64,000 bases of DNA. Origin: Oscarella lobularis. Lineage: Eukaryota > Porifera > Homoscleromorpha > Homosclerophorida > Oscarellidae. Position numbers and translations under genes: made by a program. How positions within the stretch are numbered: position 1 is the first letter of the stretch; each line of letters opens with the position of its first letter. The DNA lies in the NCBI RefSeq assembly GCF_947507565.1, contig NC_089194.1:1860001-1924000 (forward strand), in the 5' to 3' direction. Shown here piece by piece: positions 38,933 to 52,375 of the stretch. The notes below the pieces were generated by a model. It had not been told where the DNA came from. It did no database searches and saw nothing but the letters and a program-made list of their open reading frames with translations.

Positions 38933-38991
38933 TTTTATCTGGTCGAAGTGCACAGTACAGATCTGATCGCGAGCTACGCGACGCATTCGAG

Positions 38992-41222
38992 ATGTTGGGA
39001 GTTTTCTTTGTTCTTGTTGCGACTGGAACTGCCATTGGAGTGGACGAAATTCAATGCCATAGCTTCTTGAACTGGACGATCGTAAAACCGAACGCTCATT
39101 TGGGCTCTCCACCTTTTAATTCCCAAACGGTGGCTCTGAATGCAGTTGACGGAATCGTTCCAAACACTGCGCAGGGGCCGAGAAATGGAGAGTACAACAA
39201 ATGTGCAATTACAAAAAGCGGTACAGTGAAGAAATCTCTGACTATTGACCTTCACCGGACTTATCTGATATCATCTGTAAAAGTGTACCTGAGGGGAAGC
39301 TGGAGAGCTGTCTGGCAGAATGGACTGGAAGTCTATGTTGGACCAAACGATAATACCCATGAAGGAAATACTCAGTGTGGATTAGCATACATCTACCAAA
39401 AAGAAAATCCAAATTATGAACCTGTATTTAACTGTTCGCCTCCAGTTAGAGGACGATTTGTATTTCTTCTCAAAAGCGATGACAATGCGCCTCCAAACAT
39501 ACGCAGGCTCGGTCTGCATGTGTGTGAAGTTGCAGTGAAAGGAGGTGAGCCTATTTTAGTTATGCGCATCTAGTTTTTGTTATTTAATCTCTTGATTTAG
39601 CCTGTGACCGGTTTGCTCCTCCTATTCGAAATGCCGCCGTCCAGTATAGCTGCACACCTTGGAATACATTAGCAGCCACCTATCATTGTGAAGAAGGCTA
39701 TGCCACAGATGGAGGATATGATACTAGCACTTGCTTTGTAAATGGAACGTGGTCTTATCCGTCTCTATATTGCAGTATGAAAGTGATTTTATATATTTGC
39801 AATGTTAATTTTGTTTTTGCAGGAAAACCATGTCCGCTTCCTCCATCCAAATACAAAGAGTTATTGCTTAGGGAAAACTTTAGGAATATGACGGCTCTCT
39901 ATGCCTGCCCCTATGGCACAGTGCAGGGGTATCAAATAATGCAATGCGGAGACGATGGTAAATGGATTGAAAATCTTGAATCATGCGAAGGTATAAACGC
40001 AATACGTTTTTTATCTTGTGTCTGTTGTCATTGGAACAAATTTTAGCTGTTGACTGTGGAAAACCTGATGACCCTATCTATGGATATCATAGGAAGCTAT
40101 CAGACGATTACACATTTAAGGCCGAAGTAGAGTATGCTTGCTACTATGGATACGAGCTTCAAGGAGGAAGAAAAGCTTCGTGTCAGTCAACAGGAAATTG
40201 GGATTCTCCGTCTCTACCAACATGCGAAGGTACGAAATCAATTTCACGGTATGCTGACTAACTAAAGAATTTTAGTGATGAGGTGCCCTGGGTTAGCTCC
40301 ACCTCAGTTTGGAACAGTTCAATTAGAAGGGCGAAACGTAAACGACACTGCAAAATTCACGTGCAATAGCGGTTATGATTTGGTTGGAGCTGAAGCTGTG
40401 ACTTGTGAAGTTATCAACAAAGTCGTTTCATGGTCTCACGAACCTCCAACGTGTAAACGTAAGTTATTCTTTTTCTATTTACAAAATACTGACTTCCTTT
40501 TTGTGTAGCTAAAAAATGCATCAGACCACGTGTGCCTGTTAATGGGAGAGTCGTTGGAGAAGACTTTCACTATCCAAATACAATTGAATTCGTGTGCAAT
40601 CAGGGATACGTACTTACTCCTGCAAAGTCCATTTGGAGATGCAGTGAAAATGGAAAATGGAAAGATAATGAAAGAAGAGAAGCGAATTTTCCAACGTGTG
40701 AACGTAAGTTTCAAAATCAGTTATCATTTCTAATTAAAAGTACGGGCACATTTAGCTGTCAGCTGCGGCGGACCTCCAGCTATGCGTAACGGCCATATTA
40801 GAGGAAATAATTTCGTATTTGGCAGCAGAGTCGAGTATTACTGTGATAGCGGATTCAAACGCGTGGGTTCCTCAACGTTAGAGTGTATGCACACTAGAAA
40901 GTGGTATCCTACTCCTCCAAAGTGCCTAGGTAATAATCTATTTTTAATTAATCTAAAATTACTACTTTGTGAATTTCTTTTAGAATTACTATGTCCTTAT
41001 TTGAGAGCTCCAGAGAACGGGAAAAGCTTGTTCACAGGTTTGATTGTGGGCTCAGTCGTGCACTACTCGTGCAACCCTGGCTACACAATTGCAATTAACG
41101 ATGAAAAAGTAGACAACATAGAACAAGTGTCATTACGATGCACACAGATTGGAAATCAAGATTCAGCTACATTAATGTGGAAAGGAGCGTTGACGTCAAT
41201 GCCTCCAACATGCAAGCCTTGA
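38992..41222 (+). CDS. Array gene D: short class, lectin-like + 7 CCP, intact
   Basis: Exons: 38992-39544 (signal MLGVFFVLVATGTAIG and lectin-like domain with the longer NTAQGPRNGE loop), CCP1 39601-39774 (TPWN subtype), CCP2 39823-39990, alpha 40047-40229, beta 40276-40458, gamma 40509-40703, delta' 40756-40929, epsilon' 40984-41222, ending LTSMPPTCKP. No stop or frameshift seen. Predicted to be secreted, about 430 residues, with no protease-inhibitor tail and no membrane anchor. Delta' (GGPPAMRNGHIRG) and epsilon' (CPYLRAPENGKSLFTG) are specific to the short class. Confidence 0.84.
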
Positions 41223-41463
41223 AATAACTAAAAACAATTAACAGGAATCGTGTCATGTATGTACTCAAGCACGTGCTTTATTTTATACGGACTGTGAGTC
41301 AGGCGTGCGCAGTAGCACTTCTTGTCAGTTTTCGCCCAAGCAAGACAATGAGACGACCGTCGCCGAAAATGGAACGGCCACGCGATGATCTGGACGACGC
41401 ACAGTAGCGCTTCGTTTGAAACTCACTCGTTTAGGAAGTTTTCTCTCCCCCTTTCCTCGGTTC

Positions 41464-41487
41464 GTGACGTAATTTCGCACGTGGACC
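41464..41487 (+). promoter_or_regulatory. Promoter cassette of array gene E
   Basis: TGACGTAA and CACGTG at standard spacing before the ATG at 41567. The spacer 41223-41566 is of the short-gene type and holds no gene. Confidence 0.62.
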
Positions 41488-41566
41488 TTTTCATCTCATC
41501 GTCCGTGTCTTCGGGGTTGAGTGCACAGTCCGGATCTGATCGAGCTACGCGACGCACGGCTTCGAG

Positions 41567-44500
41567 ATGTTGCGAGTTTTCTTCTTTGTTCTGATTGCGA
41601 CTGGAACTGCTATTGGACAGTCTCCCGACATTCAATGCCATTGCCTCTTGAACTGGACGATTATAGAACCCAAAGCTCATTTAGGTGACTCAGTTTATAA
41701 TTCCCAAACGGTGGCTCTGAATGCAGTTGACGGAGTCGTTCCGGGAAATGGAGAGTTCAATAAATGCGCAATTACAAAAGATAACGGCACGCCAGAGAAG
41801 AAATCTCTGACTATTGACCTTCACCGGACTTATCTGATATCATCAATAAAAACGTACCTGAGGCAAAACCATAGAGCTTCGTGGCAGAATGGGCTTAGAG
41901 TCTATGTTGGACCAAACAATAATACCCATGAAGGAAATACTCAGTGTGGATCAAAGTTCACTTACCAAAAGAGAACAGCAATCCGTGAACCTGTATTTAT
42001 CTGTTCACCTCCAGTTGAAGGACGATTTGTATTTCTTCTCAAAAACGATGCCAATGAGCGTGATTATGTACGCAGGCGTGGTCTGCATGTGTGTGAAGTT
42101 GCAGTGAAAGGTGGGCACACACTCGTTGCATTCTATTTTATGAAATGTTATTTAGTGGTGACATTTGACCGGCTTCCTTCTCTTCCAAACGCTTGTTCTT
42201 ATAGCGCATCGCTGAATACAACGGTCACCTATCATTGTGAAGAAGGCTACGAAATGGTTGGCAGCCCAAACGTAACTTGTTTAACAATTGGCCAATGGGG
42301 AGAAATGCCTTCTTGCATACGTGAGTTCTTAAGAACTTTGGTGGAGGTTTCTAATATATTTCTTTACAATAGCCGTTCGTTGTCCTTCTCCAGTTGGAAA
42401 CTCAGCTCAGCTCCAGACTAACAGCTCAGATTTCACGTATTCAAACGTCGTCCAGTTTAGTTGCAAGGCCAACAAGAGAGTTGTTGTGGGAAGTAAAACA
42501 AGCCAATGCTTATCAAATGGAAAGTGGTCACATGAGCCTCCAAAGTGCAAGCGTAAGGTCAATCATGCAAAAGATGGAACAGTTAGAAATATTTCTACTA
42601 GGGCCATTCTGTATATTCACGCTGCCTCAAAAAACAAACATGATTGTGAAATTTGAAGATAACAAGAACGAGACAAAGATTTCTGCTGACGGCGGGAAAG
42701 TTAAATTTTCTTGCAAAGAAGGCTATAAACTTACTGGTTCACAAACAGTCCACTGTAAATCAAATGGAATCTCAGTGAATGGCGATTGGAATTCAGATTT
42801 TCCTACTTGCGAAAGTACATACGCGCGCATGAATGCGACTGTACCTTGGACTAATTGCTGATATTTATAGGAATTTCTTGTGGACATCCTAAACTGTCTC
42901 AGAAATTGATTTGGATTAATGGGTCCAGAGATAATTATTATAATGACACGGCTTTCTACAGATGTGCTGAAGGTTACATTCCTCAAATTCCGCAGAAATT
43001 TAGATGTGGGTTAAAAGAAACGTGGGAAGCAGTGAAAAAACAAGAGCAGTGTTCACGTACTGTCATTAGAACAAACTAAAATTCGAATGAAACATTTTTC
43101 TTTCCCTTTAGCTGTTGACTGTGAAAAACCTGGTGACCCTGGCAATGGATATCATAGACAGCTATCAAACAACTACAAATTCGAGGCAGAAATAGAGTAT
43201 GCTTGCCACTATGGATACAAACTTCAAGGAGAAAAGAAAGCGTTATGCCAATCAACTGGGAATTGGGGTCCTCAGTCTCCACCAACATGCGAAGGTATGC
43301 AGTCAGGTTCACGCATAATAACTACAGTAACTGGAAAATTTTAGTGATGACTTGCCCTGATTTGCCTCAATTAAAGTCTGGAAGTGTTGAAGTGACGGGA
43401 AATCACGTAAACGATACGGCAACATTCAAGTGCAATGGCGGTTATGATTTGGCTGGACCTCAAACTATAACTTGCAGAGTTATCAACGAAGTCGTTTCAT
43501 GGTCTCATGTATCTCCAACGTGTAAACGTAAGACTGTTTTCTTTTTAGTTACAAAATACTGACTTTCTTTTTTTATTTAGGTAAAAAATGCATCAGACCA
43601 CGTGTGCCTGTGAATGGAAAGAGAGTTGGACACCATTTCCGCTATCCAAAGACAATTAAATTTGTGTGCGATCAGGGATACGTACTTACTCCTGCAGCAA
43701 AGTCGGTTTGGAGATGCAGCGAGAATGGAAAATGGAAAGATAATAAACAAAAAGAGACGAATTTTCCAACCTGTGAACGTAGGTGAAAAAAGTGCTCACG
43801 TACTGTTATTCATTCTTTTTTTCTAGCTGTTGACTGTGGAAAACCTGATGATCCTCTCTATGGATATCATAAGAAGCTATCAAACAACTACAAATTCAAC
43901 GCTGAAGTAGAGTATGCTTGTTACTATGGATACGCGCTTCAAGGAAAAGAAAAAGCTGTGTGTCAGTCAACTGAGAATTGGGATCCTTCGTCTCCACCAA
44001 AATGCAAAGGTAGAAAATCAATTAAGTTTACGTCATGCTAACTAACTAAAAAATTTTAGTGATGATGTGCCCTAAGTTAGCTCAACCTCAGTTTGGAACA
44101 GTTCAATTAGAAAGGCGAAACGTAAACGACACGGCAAAATTCATCTGCAATAGCGGTTATGATTTGGTTGGACACAAAGCTGTGACTTGCAAAGTTATCA
44201 ACAAAGTCGCGTCATGGTCTCATGTGTCTCCAATGTGTAAACGTAAGGTTATTCTTTTTCTATTTACAAAATACTGAATTCTTTTTTATGCAGCTAAACG
44301 ATGCAGCAGACCACCTGTGCTTGCTAATAGAGAAATAGTTGGAGAAGACTTTCACTATCCAAACACAATTAAATTCGCTTGCAATAAGGGATACATACTT
44401 ACTCCTGCAAAGTCGGTTTGGAGATGCAGTGAAAACGGAGAATGGAAAGATAATAAAAACGAAGAGAGTGAGACAAACTTTCCAACCTGTAGACGTAAGT

Positions 44501-47254
44501 GAAAGCAGCGCTCACGTATTGTTATTCATTTAATTCTTTTTAGCTGTTGACTGTGAAAAACCTGATGATCCTGTCAATGGATACCACAGGAAGCTATCAA
44601 ACTACAAATTTGAAGCCGAGGTAGAGTATAGTTGCTACTATGGATACAAGCTTCAAGGAAAAGAAAGAGCTGTGTGTCAGTCAACAGGGAAATGGGATCT
44701 TCAGTCTTTACCAACATGCAAAGGTACGAAATCAATTTCACGGCATGCTGACTAACTAAACAATTTTAATTTTAGTGATGAGGTGCCCTGGCTTAGCTCC
44801 ACCTCAGTTTGGAACAATTCAATTAGAAGGGCGAAACGTAAACGACACGGCAAAATTCACGTGCAATAGCGGTTATGATTTGGTTGGAGCTGAAGCTGTG
44901 ACTTGTGAAGTTATCAACGAAGTCGTTTCATGGTCTCATGAACCTCCAACGTGTAAACGTAAGGGACTCATTTTTTTCAGTTTACCAGATACGGACTGCA
45001 TTTCTGTAGCTAAAAGATGCCGCAGACCACGTGCGCCTGTTAATGGAAGAATAGTTGGAGAAGACTTTCACTATCCAAACACAATTGAATTTCGATGCAA
45101 TCAGGGATACGTACTACTTACTCCTGAAAATCCGGTCTGGAAATGCAGTAAAGATGGAAAATGGAAAGATAATGAGAGAAGAGAGACGAAATTTCCAACG
45201 TGTGAACGTAAGTTTCCAAGTCGCTTATCACGTATGATTCAAAGTACATTTAGCTGTCAACTGTGGCGAACCTTCAATGATTCCTAATGGAAAATATGAA
45301 GGAAAAGAGTTCACTTTTGGCAAAAAAATTACCTATGAGTGCAATCCTGGGTTTAAACGAAGTGCCTGGGTACAATCGACATGTCTTTACACTGGCAACT
45401 GGTCTTTACCTCCACCACAGTGTTCACGTAACAAAGAGAACTTATTCAATTAGTAACATGTTGTCAAAAGTGTCTTTAGAGATATACTGCCCGTATTTGA
45501 GTTCACCTGATAATGGAAGAACTGAACTTTCCGCCGGCCTCAGTTTTGGTTCAGTCGTGACATTTTCGTGTAACCATGGCCATGACGTCACGATTAACAA
45601 CGAAAAAGCGAATGTAGAAACTGTGCAACTCAAATGTGAACAAGAAGGCCGACAAGAAAGAGCTAGAGGAGTCTGGAGGGGAAAGTTGACTTCACGAGCT
45701 CCAACATGCCAACGTAAATAAAAATGACCGTTTACACGGTGTTAACAATTAAAAGCACTCTATTTATAGCTAAGGATTGCGGTCCTTTGCCTGATATACA
45801 AGATGGAAACGTGGATATTACAAGCACGCTTTATCCTGGAAAAGCACGCTACTCATGCAACCCCGGTTTCCAGATAGCTGAAGGAGAGGAAGCAGCAGTT
45901 AGATCATGCGGAACAAACGGCATTTGGGAGGGTATCGAACCCCACTGTGAACGTAATACCGTTAATTAAAAAGGTATTAGTAAAAGTCTCCATTTTCTTT
46001 CTAGATAAGTGTGCCACTAAGATTTGCCCTTCGTATCAACTGTGCAAAATAATAAATAACGAAGCGGCGTGCGTGTGCCTGCAGCGAGACAAGTGCTCCT
46101 CCGATTACAATCCTGTATGTGGCGATAACGGGAAAAACTACAATAACGAATGTCTGATGAAAGTCGCTGGATGTCTGGCGGGAAATCCGGACATTAGCGT
46201 AGCAAAAAGAGGAGACTGCAAATACGGTATAATATTTAAAATCCATAATTTATAATGTATGACGTAACTTCAAGGTGGGGTTTGCCGGACCGAAAAGCCG
46301 GCTCCACCAGAGAGAAATCCGTGTCGCGGCTTTTTTACTCGATACTACTATGATTACACTAGAAGCAAGTGCAAATCGTTTCAGTATGGAGGATGCTTTG
46401 AAGGAAGAAACAGCTTCGTTTCCAGAAAGAAGTGCGAAGACACGTGCAAGCGTATGTCTTATAGAACTCGCCAGTGAGACTTTGTAGTGAATTTTTTTTT
46501 GAATTAGCGGATCCCTGTGGACTGGAAAAGGATCCTGGTCTTTGCTCCGGAAGAGAAGCGCGTTGGTACTACAATAGCGCGACTAAAAGATGTGAACGGT
46601 TTGAGTATACCGGTTGCTTTGGAAATGAAAATAATTTCGTCAGTGAAGCAAAATGCTATGAGAGATGTGAAGATTATTCCAGTAAGATTTTAGCAGTACT
46701 GAAGGTCAGTAGAGTCTAACTACGTATTTAATTATTTATAGAACCTACTGTGATAACTACTCTTCCTCCTACCACAGCCCCTCCTTCCATAGAAGGTATG
46801 GAGTACGGCTAGTGAGTTCTCATTTATTAGAATATGATTTTTTAGAGTGTTGCAATCATACCCTAAAAGGCAATAAAAAGATATGCGAAGAAAGCAAATA
46901 CGGTTAGCCGCTGAGTGTTTTTGGCTGCATAATCATTTATTTGTTTTGACAGTGGTTGCTGCAAGAGTTACGAGAGTAGTAAAGTCTAAGGAGGGCTTAG
47001 CAAAATATGAGATAAAGATTACTGACGTTGTGAAGGGAAAAAGGAAGGGAGAACTGTGGGATATGACCAGCCTTGAAATTTCTCGAGTTGGCAAGTGTTC
47101 GACCATTCTTTGCCCCCAGTTTGGTGTGGGTGACAAATTTCTTATGGGCGGTAAAAAACAACGGAATAAAGTAATTCACCTTGATAGAAGGGACAATTAT
47201 CTAAAGCCATTTGCAAAGGATAAACGAGATCAGTTGCAAAGAGTTTGCAATTGA
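41567..47254 (+). CDS. Array gene E: lectin-like, 16 CCP, Kazal, 2 Kunitz, NTR (long class)
   Basis: Lectin-like exon 41567-42110 with the KFTYQKRTAIREPV loop shared only with K. CCP exon 42156-42320 is a chimera: its first half is CCP1 (DRLPSLPNACS, TVTYHCEEGY) and its second half is the fourth CCP of A/C (EMVGSPNVTC). Then 42373, 42602, 42871; three alpha-beta-gamma triplets from 43112, 43827 and 44544; delta 45253, epsilon 45480, zeta 45770-45952. Kazal 46005-46226, Kunitz 1 46275-46451 (NPCRGFF, P1 Arg), Kunitz 2 46508-46681, linker 46742-46795, NTR 46846-46902 and 46953-47254. It reads open throughout. Loss of three CCPs through the chimeric exon distinguishes it from A and C. Confidence 0.84.
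43112..45207 (+). repeat. Three tandem copies of the three-CCP block (gene E)
   Basis: Alpha exons start at 43112, 43827 and 44544 and delta at 45253; units are 715, 717 and 709 bp. Same alpha-beta-gamma order and intron sequences as in gene C. Confidence 0.9.
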
Positions 47255-47510
47255 TCTAACATTGACTATTTGTATGTTCTTATTAGAAAACGTGTTCAGT
47301 TTTTTTTCAATGTTTTAGAATACTGCTAGAGGCACTGGCATGTGTTTGGATGTGATCAGCACTTACTGTCAGATCATGCGACCGCAGCAAACTTACGCGC
47401 CTTTTCCAAGTGAGCACGACCTCTCCGTTAGGCATGCGCAGTAGCGCTTCTTTTAGAAACTGGCGTCTGTCTTTTGTAGGAAATGTTCTCTCCCCCTTTC
47501 CACGTTTATG

Positions 47511-47535
47511 GTGACGTAATATCGCACGTGGGACC
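47511..47535 (+). promoter_or_regulatory. Promoter cassette of array gene F
   Basis: TGACGTAA and CACGTG at standard spacing before the ATG at 47593. The GGGTTC(C)G just upstream in other copies is missing here. The spacer 47255-47592 is of the long-gene type and holds no gene. Confidence 0.62.
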
Positions 47536-47592
47536 TTTTATCTGGTCGAAGTGCACAGTACAGATCTGATCGAGCTACGCGACGCATTCGAG

Positions 47593-50500
47593 ATGTTGGG
47601 AGTTTTCTTTGTTCTCATTGCGACTGGAACTGCCATTGGACAGTCTCGAGTGGACGAAATTCAATGCCATAGCTTCTTGAACTGGACGATCGTAAAACCC
47701 AAAGCTCATTTGGGCTCTCCACCTTTTCATCCAGGTGAAACGGTGGCTATGAATGCAGTTGACGGAATCGTTCCAAACACCGCGCAGGGGCCGGGAAATG
47801 GAGAGTTCCGTAAATGTGCAATGACAAAAGGCGTCACAGCGAAGAAATCTCTGACTATTGACCTTCACCGAACTTATCTGATATCATCTGTGAAAACGTA
47901 CCTGAGGCAAAACATAAGAGCTGTCTGGCAGAATGGACTGGAAGTCTATGTTGGACCAAACGATAATACCCATGAAGGAAATACTCAGTGTGGATCAGCA
48001 TACATCTACAAAAAAAAAATCCAAATTATGAACCTGTATTTAACTGTTCACCTCCAGTTAGAGGACGATTTGTATTTCTTCTCAAAAGCGATGCCAATGA
48101 GCGTGATTTTATACGCAAGCATGGTGTGCATGTGTGTGAAGTTGCTGTGGTGGAAGGAGGCGAGTCTATTTTAGTTATAGGCATCTAATTTTGTTATTTA
48201 ATCTCTTGATTTAGCCTGTGACCAGTCTGCTCCTCCTATTCGAAATGCCGCCGTCCAGTATAGCTGCACGCCTTGGAATACATTAGAAGCCACCTATCAT
48301 TGTGAAGAAGGCTATGCCACAGATGGAGGATATGATACTAGCACTTGCTTTGGTGGAACGTGGTCTCATCCATCTCTATATTGCAGTATGAAAGTGATTT
48401 TATATATTTGCAATGTTAATTAATTTTGTTTTTGCAGGAAAACCGTGTCCGCTTCCTCCATCCAAATACAAAGAGTTATTGCTTAGGGAAAACTTTAGGA
48501 ATATGGCGGCTCTCTATGCCTGTCCCTATGGCACAGTGCACGGATATCAAATAATGCAATGCGGAGACGATGGTAAATGGATTGAAAATCTTAAACCATG
48601 TGAAGGTATAAATGAAATGCGTTTTTATCTTGTGTCTATTGTCATTGCAACGAATTTTAGCTGTTGACTGTGGGAAACCTAATGATCCTCTCTATGGATA
48701 TCATTGGCAGCTATCAGATGATTACACATTTAAGGCCGAAATAGAGTATGATTGCTACTATGGATACGAGCTTCAAGGAGGAAGAAAAGCTTCGTGTCAA
48801 TCAACTGGGAAATGGGATCTTCAGTCTTTACCAGTATGCCAAGGTATGAAATCAATTTCATGACATTCTGACTAACTAAAGAATTTTAGTGATGAGTTGT
48901 CCTGAGTTAGCTCCACCTCAGTTTGGAACAGTTCAATTAGAAGGGCGAAACGTAAACGACACGGCAAAATTCATGTGCGATAGCGGTTACGATTTGGTTG
49001 GACACCACGCTGTAACTTGCAAAGTTATCAACAAAATCGCTTCATGGTCTCATCTATCTCCAACTTGTCAACGTAAGGTTATTCTTTTTCTATTTACAAA
49101 ATTCTGAGTTCCTTTTTGTGTAGCTAAAAAATGCATCAGACCACGTGTTCCTGTTAATGGGAGAATTATTGGAGAAGACTTTCACTATCCAAACATAATT
49201 GAATTCGTGTGCAATCAGGGATACATACTTACTCCTGCAAAGTCCGTTTGGAGATGCATGGAAAATGGAAAATGGAAAGATGATGAGAAAGAAGAGACGG
49301 ATTTAATTTTTCCAACCTGTGAACGTAAGTAAAAGCAGCGTTCACCTACTGTTATTCATTTAATTCTTTTTAGCTGTTGACTGTGGAAAACCTGACGATC
49401 CTCTCTATGGATACCACAGAAAGCTATCAAGCTACAAATTCAAAGCCGAAGTAGAGTATGCTTGCTACTATGGATACGAGCTTCAAGGAGAAAGAAAAGC
49501 TTTGTGTCAGTCAACAGGGAATTGGGATTCTCCGTCTCCACCTAAATGCGAAGGTACGAAATCAATTTCACGGCATGCTGACTAACTAAGCAATTTTAGT
49601 GATGAGGTGCCCTGGGTTAGCTCCACCTCAGTTTGGAGCAGTTCAGTTAGAAGGGCGAAACGTAAATGACACGGCCAAATTCATGTGCAATAGCGGTTAT
49701 AATTTGGTTGGAGATGAAACTTTGACTTGTAAAGTTATCAATAAAGGCGCTTCGTGGTCTCATGTACCTCCAACGTGTCAACGTAAGGTTGTTCTTTTTC
49801 TATTTACAAAATACTGAATTCTTTTTTTTATGCAGCTAAACAATGCGGTGCGCCGCCTGTGCCTGTTAATGGAGAAATAGTTGGAGAAGACTTTCACTAT
49901 CCAAACACAATTAAATTCACTTGCAATAAGGGATACATACTTACTCCTGCAAAGTCCGTTTGGAGATGCAGCGAAAATGGAAAATGGAAAGATAATGAGA
50001 GAAGAGAGACGAAATTTCCAACGTGTGAACGTAAGTTTCAAAGTTAGCTATTACGTATGATTTAAACTACGTGCACATTTAGCTGTCAACTGCGGCGAAC
50101 CTTCAATGATTCCTAATGGGAAATATATAGGAAAAGAATTCACTTTCGGCAAAAGAATCACCTATGAGTGCAATTCTGGGTTTAAACGAAGTGCCTGGGT
50201 ACAATCGACATGTCTTCACACTGGCCACTGGTCTTTACCTCCACCACAGTGTTCACGTAACAGAAAAAACGTATTCAATTATTTGTTCTCAAAAGTGTTT
50301 TTTAGAGATAAACTGCTCGCATTTGAGTGCACCTGATAATGGAAAAATGGAAATTTCTGCCGGCCAAATTATTCCAGGTCCTGACGGTTTTGTCTTCAGT
50401 TTCGGTTCAGTTGTGACGTTTTGGTGTTGTCCCGGCCATGACCTCACGATTAACAACAAAAAAGCGAATGTAGAAACTGTGCAACTCAAATGCGAACAAG

Positions 50501-52119
50501 AAGGCGAACAAGAAAGAGCTAGAGGAGTCTGGAAGGGAAAGTTGACTTCACAACCTCCCACATGCCCGGGTAAATAAAAACGACCGTCCACACGGCGTTA
50601 ACAATTAAAAACAGTCTATTTATAGCTAAGAATTGCGGTCCTTTGCCTGATATTCCAAATGGGAAAGTGGCCTTCATCCCAAACAAGTCTTATCCTGGAA
50701 AAGCACACTACTCATGCAACCCCGGTTTCCAGATAGCTGAAGGAGAAGATGCAGCAGTTAGATCATGCGGAACAAACGGCATTTGGGACGGTTTTGAACC
50801 CCACTGCCAACGTAAGAACAATTACCGTTAATTAAAAGGTATTAGTAAAAGTCTCCATTTTCTTTCTAGATAAGTGTGCCACTAAGATTTGCCCTTCGTA
50901 TCAACTGTGCAAATTAATAAATAACGAAGCAACATGCGTGTGCCTGCAGCGAGACAAGTGCTCCTCCGATTACAATCCTGTATGTGGCGATGACGGGAAA
51001 AACTACAATAACGAATGTCTGATGAAAGTCGCTGGATGTCTTGCGGGAAATCCGGACATTAGCGTAGCAAAACGAGGAGACTGCAAATACGGTATAATAT
51101 TTAAAATCCATAATTTATAATGTATGACGTAACTTCAAGGTGGGGTTTGCCTGACCGAAAGGCCGTCTCCACCAGAGGAAAATCCTCGTTGCGGCTTCTT
51201 TACTCGATACTACTATGATTACACTAGAGGCGAGTGCAAATTGTTTCAGTTTGGAGGATGCTTTGTAGGCAGAAACAGCTTCGTTTCCAGAAAGAAGTGC
51301 GAAGACACGTGCAAGCGTATGTCTTATAGAACTCTCCAGTGAGACTTTGTAGTGAATTTTTCTTAAATTAGCGGATCCTTGTGGATTGGAAAAGGATCCT
51401 GGTCTTTGCTCCGGAAGAGAAGAGCGTTGGTACTACAATAGCGTGACTAAAAGATGCGAACGGTTTGACTATACCGGTTGCTTTGGAAATGAAAATAATT
51501 TTGTCAATGAAGCAAAATGCTATGAGAGATGTGAAGATTATTCCAGTAAGATTTTAGGAGTACTGAAGGTCAGTAGAGTTTAACTACGTATTTAATTATT
51601 TATAGAACCTACTGTGATAACTACTCTTCCTCCTACCACCGCCCCTCCTTCCATAGAAGGTATGGAGTACGGCTAGTGAGTTCTCATTTATTAGAATATG
51701 ATTTTTTAGAGTGTTGCAATCATACCCTGAAAGGCAATAGAAAGATATGCGAAGAAAGCAATTACGGTTAGCTGCTTGGTTAAGAACTCTGGCTGCATAA
51801 CTATTTATTTTTGACAGTGGTTGCTGCAAAAGTTGTGAAAGTAGAAGAGTCTAAGGAGGGCTTCGCAAAATATGAGATAAAGATTACTGACGTTCTCAAG
51901 GAAAATAGGAAGGGAGAACTGTGGGATGTGACCAGCCTAGAAATTTCTCGAGTTTACAAGTGTTCGACTATTCTTTGCCCCCAGTTTGGTGTTGGTCACA
52001 AATTTCTTGTGGGTGGTAAAGCGCGACGGAATAAAGTAATTCACCTTGATAGAAAGGACAATTATCTAAAGCCATTTGCAAGCGATAAACGAGATCAGTT
52101 GCAAAGAGTTTGCAACTGA
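47593..52119 (+). pseudogene. Array gene F: lectin-like, 11 CCP, Kazal, 2 Kunitz, NTR; frameshift in exon 1
   Basis: Exon 1 (47593-48159) has a run of ten A (48010-48019) where paralogs have one more base; the frame is lost in the middle of the lectin-like domain. The downstream part of the domain is intact in the next frame. This may be a real lesion or a homopolymer sequencing error. CCPs: 48215, 48438; triplets from 48661 and 49374; delta 50083, epsilon 50306, zeta 50626-50811. Kazal 50870-51091, Kunitz 1 51140 onward with NPRCGFF in place of NPCRGFF (Cys and Arg exchanged), Kunitz 2 51372-51545, linker 51606-51659, NTR 51710-51766 and 51818-52119. Everything after exon 1 reads open. The exon-1 donor is GC (GGAG|GCGAGT). 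Confidence 0.72.
48661..50030 (+). repeat. Two tandem copies of the three-CCP block (gene F)
   Basis: Alpha exons start at 48661 and 49374 and delta at 50083; units are 713 and 709 bp, with the same exon order and introns as in genes C and E. Confidence 0.9.
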
Positions 52120-52323
52120 TCTAACATTGACTATTTGTATGTTCTTATTAGAAAACGTCTTCAGTTTTTTTTCAATGTTTTAGAATACTACTAGAGGCAC
52201 TGGCATGTGTTTGGATGACTTTCACGTGACTAAGCAACGACCTCTTTGTTAGACATGCGCAGTAGAGCTTCTTTTTGGAACTGGCGTCTGTCTTTTTAGT
52301 TCTCTCGCGTTTATGGTAGGTAC

Positions 52324-52348
52324 GTGACGTAATGTTGCACGTGGGACC
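52324..52348 (+). promoter_or_regulatory. Promoter cassette of array gene G, leader deleted
   Basis: TGACGTAA and CACGTG at standard spacing. The usual ~45-bp leader between CTTAGGGG and the ATG (GTGCACAGTACGGATCTGAG and following) is missing, so the cassette lies only 27 bp from the ATG at 52376. Confidence 0.6.
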
Positions 52349-52375
52349 TTTTTATCTGGTCGTGTCTTAGGGGTG

